Of a stretch of 64,000 nt of DNA, positions 7,656 through 15,093 are shown piece by piece. Every line of letters begins with the position of its first letter. Position 1 is the first letter of the stretch. Under the pieces are notes generated by a model. That model did not search any database and was not told the DNA's origin. It was given only the letters and a program-made list of their open reading frames with translations. Origin of the DNA: Streptomyces hygroscopicus (GTDB taxonomy: Bacteria; Actinomycetota; Actinomycetes; Streptomycetales; Streptomycetaceae); NCBI RefSeq assembly GCF_026168105.1, contig NZ_LBMW01000018.1:62001-126000 (forward strand), given 5' to 3'. The position numbers and the translations under genes were made by a program.

Positions 7656-8059
7656 GACACCGATCCTGTCACCTTTCGAGCGGCCCCTGCGCAGGCGGGC
7701 GACGAGGGCGTCGGTCGGAGATCACCTTCACCTTCGAGCCCGGGCAAGCTGTGCACGTTCGTCGCCAAGGGCATCGGTTGGGGCTGCGCCGGCCGCCACG
7801 GCGCCCACCGCGAACCCCGACAACCCTGCCCCCGGGGAGGCTGGACGGCGGCGTTCGGCCTGTGCGCAAGCAGCGCACGATCAGCAGCCTGGGCGACATG
7901 ATCCGGCGCTCGCGGCAGGCGGACAGCGACTCGGCCGCAACTACCGGCGCGGCCTCGGCGACGTGGCCCCCCGCGGCGGCAGCAACCGCGGGCCGTCACC
8001 GACCACGTCCGGCACCGGACGTTCGCGGGCGGCCTCCGGTTCCGCCGGGATGAACCCGC
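7656..8059. other. ~400-bp non-coding stretch, possible gene decay
   Basis: No intact gene is seen. Short peptide-like pieces in different plus-strand frames (for example ITFTFEPGQAVHV near 7724, ISSLGDMIRRSRQ near 7880) hint at an old frameshifted gene, but I could not assign a family. Codon bias is weak and no terminator hairpin stands out. Confidence 0.35.
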
Positions 8060-9502
8060 TCAGAGGATCGCCCCCGGGGTGTAGCCGGCGGCCTCCGGGT
8101 GCTGCTTCACGAGCTCCTCGATGCGGCCCACGACGGCGGCGACCTGCTCGGCCGCGGCGCCCGTGAAGGACAGCTTGTCCGCCATCAGCGCGTCCAGCTG
8201 GGCGCGGTCCAGCGGGATGCGCTCGTCGGCGGCCAGCTTGTCCAGCAGCTCGTTGCGCTCCGCACCCTGCTCACGCATGGCGAGGGCGCAGGCCACGGCG
8301 TTCTCCTTGATCGCCTCGTGCGCGACCTCGCGGCCGACGCCCGCGCGGACCGAGGCCATCAGCACCTTCGTGGTGGCGAGGAACGGCAGGTAGCGGTCCA
8401 GCTCACGTGCCACGACCGCCGGGAAGGCACCGAACTCGTCGAGCACCGTCAGGAACGTCTCCAGCAGACCGTCCAGCGCGAAGAACGCGTCCGGCAGGGC
8501 GACCCGGCGCACCACCGAGCAGGACACGTCGCCCTCGTTCCACTGGTCGCCCGCCAGCTCGCCGGTCATGGAGGCGTAGCCGCGCAGGACGACCATCAGA
8601 CCGTTGACGCGTTCGCAGGAGCGGGTGTTCATCTTGTGCGGCATCGCGGAGGAGCCGACCTGCCCGGGCTTGAAGCCCTCGGTCACCAGCTCGTGCCCGG
8701 CCATCAGCCGGATCGTCTTCGCCAGCGACGACGGCGCGGCAGCCAGCTGCACCAGTGCGGTGACGACCTCGTAGTCGAGCGAGCGGGGGTACACCTGGCC
8801 GACCGAGGTGAAGGCCTGCGCGAAACCCAGGTGCTCGGCGATCCGGCGCTCCAGATCGGCAAGCTTGCGCGCGTCGCCACCGAGCAGGTCGAGCATGTCC
8901 TGCGCGGTGCCGACGGGGCCCTTGATGCCGCGCAGCGGGTAGCGGCCGAGCAGTTCCTCCAGGCGGCCGAACGCGACCAGCAGTTCGTCAGCGGCGGTGG
9001 CGAAACGCTTGCCGAGGGTGGTGGCCTGGGCGGCGACGTTGTGGGAGCGGCCGGCCATGACCAGTTCGCCGTACTCGGCCGCGAGCTTGCCGAGGCGCGC
9101 CAGCACGGCCACCGTGCGGTCGCGCATCAGCGCCAGCGAGAGCCGGATCTGCAACTGCTCGACGTTCTCGGTGAGGTCGCGGGAGGTCATGCCCTTGTGC
9201 ACGTGCTCGTGCCCGGCGAGATCGTTGAACTCCTCGATCCGCGCCTTCACATCGTGCCGTGTGACCTTCTCGCGCTCGGCGATCGAGGCGTGGTCGACCT
9301 GGTCGAGGACGCGCTCGTAGTCGGCGATCGCCTCGTCCGGCACCTCGATCCCGAGATCCTTCTGGGCCCGCAGCACCGCGAGCCAGAGCTGTCGCTCCAG
9401 CCTCACCTTCTGCTCGGGCGACCAGAGCGTGGCAAGCTCGGCCGAGGCATAGCGTCCGGCCAGGACGTTCGGGATACGGGGCTTCGCGGGCGCAGCAGTC
9501 AC
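8060..9502 (-). CDS. purB: adenylosuccinate lyase
   Basis: PurB cleaves fumarate from SAICAR and from adenylosuccinate, two steps of purine synthesis. The 480-residue protein carries the fumarase/aspartase superfamily signature SSAMPHKMN (about residues 285-293) and the family blocks TSRDLTENV and GRSHNVAAQATTLGKR. GTG 9502 starts MTAAPAKPRIPNVLAGRYAS, matching the usual actinobacterial N-terminus. It is monocistronic; other pur genes are not in the window. Confidence 0.97.
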   Translation of the reverse strand: MTAAPAKPRIPNVLAGRYASAELATLWSPEQKVRLERQLWLAVLRAQKDLGIEVPDEAIADYERVLDQVDHASIAEREKVTRHDVKARIEEFNDLAGHEHVHKGMTSRDLTENVEQLQIRLSLALMRDRTVAVLARLGKLAAEYGELVMAGRSHNVAAQATTLGKRFATAADELLVAFGRLEELLGRYPLRGIKGPVGTAQDMLDLLGGDARKLADLERRIAEHLGFAQAFTSVGQVYPRSLDYEVVTALVQLAAAPSSLAKTIRLMAGHELVTEGFKPGQVGSSAMPHKMNTRSCERVNGLMVVLRGYASMTGELAGDQWNEGDVSCSVVRRVALPDAFFALDGLLETFLTVLDEFGAFPAVVARELDRYLPFLATTKVLMASVRAGVGREVAHEAIKENAVACALAMREQGAERNELLDKLAADERIPLDRAQLDALMADKLSFTGAAAEQVAAVVGRIEELVKQHPEAAGYTPGAIL

Positions 9503-9637
9503 GTGTACGGATTCTACTGGCGATTCGTGCAGGCCAGCGCCATGGGGCGGTTCGGCGGAACCTACGAGACCGCCGTCACGCAGAACGGCGAGCTCCCTGA
9601 CGCCAGTCGCCCGATCGGAGAGCGGCGGCCACGGTGG

Positions 9638-9997
9638 CTACGACCTGTGTCCCGCGCGCTTCGGCCGGTCCGCCACCTCCGCCAGGATGTCCCCGTGGCA
9701 GAGCTCGGGCGCGCACCAGCACGCGAGGGTCCTGCCCCGCAGTTCGGGCACCAGGGCCAGCAGATCGGGGCGGTCCCTGAGGTACTCGCGGTACTTGGCC
9801 ATCACCTGGGCCCGCGTCCCGTCGTGCTTCTTCTTCGGGGTGTCGATCTGGAACGGGTTGTACAGGGGGTGCTGGGGGAGATCCCAGCCGCCTCTGGTCA
9901 GGCGGCGGCCGATGTAGACGAGGTCCTCGGGGGCGTGCTCCAGCCGCGGGCCGAACTCGTGCAGGCGGCCCTTCAGATTGATCACCTCGGTGGTCAC
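9638..9997 (-). CDS. DUF4326 domain-containing protein
   Basis: A 119-residue protein matching DUF4326 as I know it: N-terminal VINLKGR, a central EYLRDRPDLLALVPELRGRTLACWCAPELCHGD segment with CWC and CHGD, typical of the whole family. The conserved Cys/His pair suggests metal or nucleotide binding, but no function is established. ATG 9997 follows GGAGGGAGTCCCGCG. It sits between purB and an SGNH hydrolase on the same strand. Confidence 0.85.
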   Translation of the reverse strand: MTTEVINLKGRLHEFGPRLEHAPEDLVYIGRRLTRGGWDLPQHPLYNPFQIDTPKKKHDGTRAQVMAKYREYLRDRPDLLALVPELRGRTLACWCAPELCHGDILAEVADRPKRAGHRS

Positions 9998-10024
9998 GCG
10001 GGACTCCCTCCGGAGCGTTCCGTA

Positions 10025-10810
10025 CTACTGGGCGACAGGGCCCTCGTAGGGCAGCAGTTCCGGCCGCTTGGCCGGTCGGCCGTCACCCGAGGAGCGGCCG
10101 GTCAGCCGCCGTCCTATCCACGGCAGCAGGTGCTGCCGGGTGAAGCGGACGTCCGCGCCCCGACGGGCGAGCCAGTTCGGCGGCGCGGCCGGAGGCAGTG
10201 GCGTGCGCCACTCCGTATCCTCCGCCGCGTATCCGAGCGTCTGCCAAACGGCTTCCGCCACCCGGTGGTGTCCCGCGGCCGTGAGGTGGAGGCGGTCGAC
10301 GTCCCAAAGGCGCGGGTCGGTGAGCGAGGGCGCTCCGTACAGGTCGACCACGACCGCGCCGTGCTGCTCGGCGAGCTCGTCGACGCAGGCGAACAGCTCC
10401 TCCATGCGGGCCCGGAACCGTTCCAGGACGGGGCCCTGCCGGCCGGGGCTGCGCATCAGGACGAGCTGCTCGCAGGACGGCGCCAGCCGCTCCACGGCCT
10501 GCGTCAGCAGATCCCGTACGCGGCCCATGTCGCACTTGGGTCGAAGCGTGTCGTTGAGACCGCCGACCAGGGTGATGACATCGGGCCGCATCGCGGCGGC
10601 GACGTCCACCTGCTCGTCGACGATCTGCCCGATCAGCTTGCCGCGCACGGCGAGGTTGGCATAGCGGAATCCGGGCGTCCGTGCGGCCATCCGGCCCGCC
10701 AGGACATCGGCCCAGCCGCGGTAGGAACCGTCGGGCAGCAGGTCCGACATGCCTTCGGTGAAGGAGTCGCCGACCGCGACCAGACTGCTGTATGTGGGAT
10801 TCGTCTGCAT
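10025..10810 (-). CDS. SGNH/GDSL-family hydrolase
   Basis: A 261-residue esterase-like protein. Block I is VAVGDSFTEGMSD (nucleophile Ser about residue 16), block II a conserved Gly in VRGK, block III GGLNDTL, and block V DRLHLTAAGHH with the Asp-His pair. All four SGNH catalytic blocks are present. There is no signal peptide, so it is cytosolic. The substrate is unknown. Start ATG 10810. Confidence 0.9.
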   Translation of the reverse strand: MQTNPTYSSLVAVGDSFTEGMSDLLPDGSYRGWADVLAGRMAARTPGFRYANLAVRGKLIGQIVDEQVDVAAAMRPDVITLVGGLNDTLRPKCDMGRVRDLLTQAVERLAPSCEQLVLMRSPGRQGPVLERFRARMEELFACVDELAEQHGAVVVDLYGAPSLTDPRLWDVDRLHLTAAGHHRVAEAVWQTLGYAAEDTEWRTPLPPAAPPNWLARRGADVRFTRQHLLPWIGRRLTGRSSGDGRPAKRPELLPYEGPVAQ

Positions 10811-11165
10811 GGCGCCGTTGATGGTATCCCGCCGACATACCCGCCGGTCGGTCGCCCCGCACCCGGCGCCCTCCGGCCGTCGGCGCCTCGTCCCGTACGG
10901 CCGGCCGCGGGTACCGCGGCGTTGAACGGGGGCTGGGGCTGCGGGCTCCGGCAGCCGTGAGATCCAGGGCGGGCCGACAGGAGCCGGGGGCTGCCGTGAG
11001 CCTGGTGAGGCGAGGGGAGCCCGGCGGTCCGGCGCGCGAACCCGCCACGGCGCTCAGGCCGGGCCGCCAAGGGCAGATCCCTGGGCGGCCGCCGGTCGGC
11101 TCGCCGGGAGCAACCACGGCCCGTCGGCATGTCGAAATTGCCGCCCCGGCCCCGCCGCCCCCTCA
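10811..11165. other. Intergenic stretch with one small hairpin
   Basis: No gene was recognised in these ~355 bp, which follow the CNNM/CBS operon (minus strand) and precede the SGNH gene. GCCGCGG-GTA-CCGCGGC at 10904-10920 is a perfect 7-bp stem with a 3-nt loop. It may terminate the CNNM operon transcript. The rest is GC-rich without features. Confidence 0.4.
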
Positions 11166-12179
11166 TCACACCGGCTGGCCGAAGAGCTGTCGCAGTACGT
11201 CCTCCATGGTCACCAGGCCCGCCAGCCGTCCGTCTTCGCCGAGGACCGCCGCCAGGTGCGTGCGGCTGGCGCGCATCGCGGTGAGCACGTCGTCCAGGGG
11301 TGCCTCCTCGCGCACCCGAGGGATGGGGCGCAGGTCCCGCAGCCGGAAGGGCCGGTCCCGCGGCGACGCGTCCAGCGCGTCCTTGACGTGCAGATAGCCG
11401 ACGATCCTGCGGCCCTCGTCCACGACCGGGAAGCGCGAGAACCCGGACTCGGCGGACAGTTGCTCCAACTCCTCCGGGGTGACGCCCAGGCGCGCGTAGA
11501 CGACGCGTTCCAGCGGAACCACCACATCGCGCACGGGCCTGCGGCCCAGCTCCAGCGCGTCGTGCAGCCGCTCCTGGGCGCGGTTGTCGATGAGTCCGGC
11601 GTCGGTGGAGTCCCTGACGAGCCGCGCCAGCTCGTCGTCCGAGAAGGTGGCCGAGACCTCGTCCCTCGTCTCCACGCGCAACAGTGTGAGCAGCGCGTTC
11701 GCGAAGGTGTTCACGGTGAAGATCACCGGTCGCAGCGTCCGGGACAGGCCGACCAGCGGCGGGCCGAGCAGCAGCGCCAGACGCACCGGCTCCGCGAGCG
11801 CAATGTTCTTCGGCACCATCTCGCCGAGCAGCATGTGCAGATACGTCGCGAGGGTCAGCGCGATCACGAAGGACACGGCACGGCCGACGCCCTCCGGGAT
11901 CCCCGCCGCGTGGAACACCGGCTCCAGCAGATGCTCGATCGCGGGTTCGGCGACCACGCCCAGCACCAGCGTGCACAGGGTGATGCCGAGTTGCGCGGCC
12001 GCCAGCAGCGCCGACACGTGCTCCAGTCCCCACAGCACGCTGCGCGCCCGGCGGTCGCCCGCCTCGGCGCGTGGCTCGATCTGGCTGCGGCGGACGGAGA
12101 TCAGCGCGAATTCGGCGCCCACGAAGAAGGCGTTCGCGACGAGCGTCAGCAGACCGATCAGCAACTGGACGACGGTCAC
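11166..12179 (-). CDS. CNNM/HlyC-CorC-type membrane protein with CBS pair
   Basis: A 337-residue hemolysin-C/CorC family protein. The N-terminal DUF21/CNNM domain has membrane helices (VVQLLIGLLTLVANAFFVGAEFALISV, then LAAAQLGITLCTLVLG and VSFVIALTLATYLHMLLGEMVPKN). A cytosolic CBS pair follows from about residue 205. Family members are linked to Mg2+/Co2+ efflux. The start is GTG 12179, whose GTGA overlaps the TGA of the upstream paralogue, so translation is coupled. The two probably act as a heteromer. It lacks the C-terminal CorC_HlyC domain that its partner has. Confidence 0.88.
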   Translation of the reverse strand: MTVVQLLIGLLTLVANAFFVGAEFALISVRRSQIEPRAEAGDRRARSVLWGLEHVSALLAAAQLGITLCTLVLGVVAEPAIEHLLEPVFHAAGIPEGVGRAVSFVIALTLATYLHMLLGEMVPKNIALAEPVRLALLLGPPLVGLSRTLRPVIFTVNTFANALLTLLRVETRDEVSATFSDDELARLVRDSTDAGLIDNRAQERLHDALELGRRPVRDVVVPLERVVYARLGVTPEELEQLSAESGFSRFPVVDEGRRIVGYLHVKDALDASPRDRPFRLRDLRPIPRVREEAPLDDVLTAMRASRTHLAAVLGEDGRLAGLVTMEDVLRQLFGQPV

Positions 12180-13501
12180 CGCTCCCCCTCCTGCCTGGCG
12201 GTCGGTGCGTGCATCAGCACGCGCGCGGCCCGGTGTCCCGACGCGTCCACCACGTCGAGGCGCCAGCCGTCGACGGCGACGCTGTCGCCCTTGACCGGTA
12301 TCCGGCCCAGTTTCGTGGCGACGAGCCCGGCCAGCGTCTCGTACGGGCCGTCGGGCACCCACAGGCCGATGCGCCTGAGCTGGTCGATGCGGGCCGAGCC
12401 GTCGGCCGAGTACAGCCTCCGGCCGGCGGTGTCCGTGCCGGCCGGTGCCAGGTCGGGCGTCTCGTGCGGGTCGTGCTCGTCGCGCACCTCGCCGACGACC
12501 TCCTCGACGATGTCCTCCAGGGTGGCGACACCGGCTGTGCCGCCGTACTCGTCGATGACGACGGCCATGGTGTTCTTGCCGGAGAGCCGGTCCAGCAGTC
12601 TGTCGACGGTGAGCGACGCGGGGACGAAGAGCGGTTCACGCATGATCCGGGTGACCGGGCACTGGGGCCGCTCCTCGGCGGTTACGGCCACGGCGTCCTT
12701 GATGTGTGCGACACCGACGACCGAATCGAGGTTGCCGCGGTACACCGGGAAGCGTGACAGACCTGTCGCGCGCGTCGCGTTCGCCACGTCCGCGCAGGTC
12801 GCCTGGACGTCGAGAGCGACGACCTGGATACGCGGGGTCATCACGTTCTCCGCGCTCAGGTCGGCGAGGTTGAGGGTCCGTACGAACAACTCGGCGGTGT
12901 CGGACTCCAGGGCGCCCTCCTTCGCGGAGTGCCGCGCGAGCGCCACCAGTTCCTGGGGCCCGCGCGCGGAGGCCAGTTCCTCGGCCGGTTCGAATCCGAG
13001 GCGGCGCACGATGTGGTTGGCCGTGTTGTTCAGGTGCGTGATGAACGGACGGAAGACGGTGCTGAACCAGCGCAGCGGGGTGGCCACCCGTCTGGCCACC
13101 GCGAGCGGCGAGGAGATGGCCCAGTTCTTGGGCACCAGCTCCCCAACCACCATCAGGAACAGGGTCGACAGCCCGGTGCCGATGACCAGTGCCACGGATG
13201 TGGACGCGGAAGGCGGTACGCCCAGCGACTGCAACGGGCCCGCGATCAGTTTGGCGATCGACGGTTCGGAGAGCATGCCGACCACCAGGTTGGTGACCGT
13301 GATCCCGAGCTGGGCCCCGGACAGCTGGAACGTCAGATTCCGTACGGCCTTGAGGGTGCCCGCCGCCCAGCGTTCGCCCCGCTCCACCGCGCGCTCCAGC
13401 TCGCTGCGCTCGACCGTGGTGAGTGAGAACTCCGCCGCGACGAAGACCCCGCACGCGAGCGAGAGCAGGACCGCCACGAGCAGGAGGAGCACTTCGGTCA
13501 T
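12176..13501 (-). CDS. CNNM/CorC-family membrane protein with CBS pair and C-terminal CorC_HlyC domain
   Basis: A 441-residue paralogue and operon partner of the downstream gene. CNNM domain: LLLLVAVLLSLACGVFVAAEFSLTT, AQLGITVTNLVVGMLSEPS, LVIGTGLSTLFLMVVGELVPKNWA. Then a CBS pair (MTPRIQVVALD, LSRFPVYRGNLDSVVGVAHIKDAV, and VVIDEYGGTAGVATLEDIVEEVVGEV). The C-terminal transporter-associated domain ends near residue 435. ATG 13501 follows GGAGGTGACCCG. The likely role is divalent cation homeostasis at the membrane. Confidence 0.9.
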   Translation of the reverse strand: MTEVLLLLVAVLLSLACGVFVAAEFSLTTVERSELERAVERGERWAAGTLKAVRNLTFQLSGAQLGITVTNLVVGMLSEPSIAKLIAGPLQSLGVPPSASTSVALVIGTGLSTLFLMVVGELVPKNWAISSPLAVARRVATPLRWFSTVFRPFITHLNNTANHIVRRLGFEPAEELASARGPQELVALARHSAKEGALESDTAELFVRTLNLADLSAENVMTPRIQVVALDVQATCADVANATRATGLSRFPVYRGNLDSVVGVAHIKDAVAVTAEERPQCPVTRIMREPLFVPASLTVDRLLDRLSGKNTMAVVIDEYGGTAGVATLEDIVEEVVGEVRDEHDPHETPDLAPAGTDTAGRRLYSADGSARIDQLRRIGLWVPDGPYETLAGLVATKLGRIPVKGDSVAVDGWRLDVVDASGHRAARVLMHAPTARQEGER

Positions 13502-13674
13502 CGGGTCACCTCCGTCCCATGATCGGCCAGGGACGCGACGACCGCGCGATGTCGGGTACTGGGGGCTCGTCCATCGGCGGACGCTCACACCTTTCCATGG
13601 TGGGACGAGTTGACCTCTCGAGGGGACGCCTTGACCCCTCAATGGTAAAGGATTGGCAAAGTGATGTGCGTGGT

Positions 13675-14100
13675 TCATTCGGCGAGACGCTTCACCCAGC
13701 GGCGCCACCGCTCCTCGGGTGCATACCCCGCCGCCCGCCACGCAAGGTGCGCGGTCTCGTTTCGCTGCAGCACCATCGCGTCCCCGCGGCGCCCCCCGAG
13801 TCGCACGAACCGCTCCTCCGCGGCGGCCAGCAGCGCCGAGCCGACGCCCTGCCGCCGCCGGTCCGGGCGCACCGCCAGCCGGTACAGATGACAGCGCCAG
13901 CCGTCGAAGCCCGCGATCACCGTGCCGACCAGTTCGTCGCCCCGATGCGCGAGGATCAGCGCCTCGGGGTCACGGGCGACGAGCCGCTCCACGCCGTCCC
14001 GGTCGTCGCTGATGCTCGTGCCCTCGGCGGCCGTCTTCCAGAAGGCCAGCACGGTGTCGAGATCCTCGGGTGCGGCCGGCCGAATCCGCAGATCAGTCAT
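13675..14100 (-). CDS. GNAT-family N-acetyltransferase
   Basis: A 141-residue GCN5-related acetyltransferase: IRPAAPEDLDTVLAFW at the N-terminus, LVGTVIAGFDGWRCHLYRLAV, and the acetyl-CoA loop RPDRRRQGVGSALLAAAEERF at residues ~78-98. Substrate unknown. ATG 14100. It lies alone between the CNNM operon and the LLM oxidoreductase gene. Confidence 0.9.
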   Translation of the reverse strand: MTDLRIRPAAPEDLDTVLAFWKTAAEGTSISDDRDGVERLVARDPEALILAHRGDELVGTVIAGFDGWRCHLYRLAVRPDRRRQGVGSALLAAAEERFVRLGGRRGDAMVLQRNETAHLAWRAAGYAPEERWRRWVKRLAE

Positions 14101-14156
14101 GTGATGATCACATCACCCAGGGCCGCGCCGGACAGGGAATTCCACAATCCGGACGG

Positions 14157-15047
14157 CTACTCGCCGCGCAGCGCCTCGATGACCGGTGCGAACGCCTCCA
14201 TGTGGGGCTCCAGAACGGCCAGATACGAGAACCCGTACCGCTCGCGCCGGTCGCGCACCTGCTCGGCGATCTGCTCCACGGTGCCGAGCAGCACGATGGG
14301 CAGCTCCAGTGCCTGATCGAGCGTCAGGTCCGTCACCCGCTCCAGCAGCGGCCGCACGGCCCCCGCCCGGTCCTGAGTGACCGCGACCATCTGGATGAGC
14401 AGGTTCAGCTCGGCGGGCTCCTTACGGCCCGCGGCCAGCCCCCGGTAGAGCGCCACACGCTCGTCCAGTTCCTCGGCCGTGAGCGGTGCCGACTGACCCG
14501 TGCCGCTGCCCGGCACCGAGCGCGCCCCCGCGAACGCCGCGATGTCGGCGTGTTCGGCGGTGAGCCCCAGCATCCGGTCGCCGTTGCCGCCGATGAGCAG
14601 CGGCACCCGCGGCTGCTGCACCGGCCGTGGCTGGAACTCCTCGGAGCCGAGCAGCCGCTCCAACTCCTCCACGGTGCACCGCAGATGGTCGACGCGCTCG
14701 CGCGGCGAACCGAACGGCAGGCCTGCCCTGTCGTGCTCGGCCTGGACGTATCCGGTGCCGAGACCGAGTTCGAGACGGCCGCTCGTCAGGGCGTCGGTCG
14801 TCGCCACCTCGCGGGCCAGCAGCGTCGGATTCCAGAAACCCGTGTTGAGTACGAACGTGCCCACCCGGGGCCGCTCGGTCGCCTCCGCCGCGGCGACCAG
14901 CGCCGGGAAGGGCGCGGGCCAGCCCAGGTGGTCGGGGACGAGGATCACGTCGTAGCCGAGTCCCTCGGCACGACGGCACTTTGCGCGCCACTGCTCGGCC
15001 GGGCCGGGGCTGAGCAGATTGACACCGAAGCGGAACGGACGCGGCAT
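14157..15047 (-). CDS. LLM-class F420-dependent oxidoreductase
   Basis: A 296-residue bacterial luciferase-like TIM-barrel protein of the F420-using type. It begins MPRPFRFGVNLLSPGPAEQW; DVILVPDHLGWPAP and ATTDALTSGRLELGLGTGYV are typical LLM blocks, and IGGNGDRMLGLTAEHADI follows in the second half. It should transfer hydride between F420H2 and an unknown substrate. ATG 15047 follows GTGGGGAG. It is just downstream of the ABC transporter operon on the same strand, with a 46-nt gap. Confidence 0.88.
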   Translation of the reverse strand: MPRPFRFGVNLLSPGPAEQWRAKCRRAEGLGYDVILVPDHLGWPAPFPALVAAAEATERPRVGTFVLNTGFWNPTLLAREVATTDALTSGRLELGLGTGYVQAEHDRAGLPFGSPRERVDHLRCTVEELERLLGSEEFQPRPVQQPRVPLLIGGNGDRMLGLTAEHADIAAFAGARSVPGSGTGQSAPLTAEELDERVALYRGLAAGRKEPAELNLLIQMVAVTQDRAGAVRPLLERVTDLTLDQALELPIVLLGTVEQIAEQVRDRRERYGFSYLAVLEPHMEAFAPVIEALRGE

Positions 15048-15093
15048 GAACTCTCCCCACCTTCGGGCGATTTGAGCATGTGAGGCGATTCCG

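Noticed and set aside
8099-10960. 953-codon open frame opposite purB, DUF4326 and SGNH genes
   Set aside because: It is the antisense frame of well-identified genes with high third-position GC; the peptide is His/Gln/Arg-rich without domains.
11256-13613. 785-codon open frame opposite the two CNNM/CBS genes
   Set aside because: Antisense shadow of strong coding sequence; no ribosome binding site or family.
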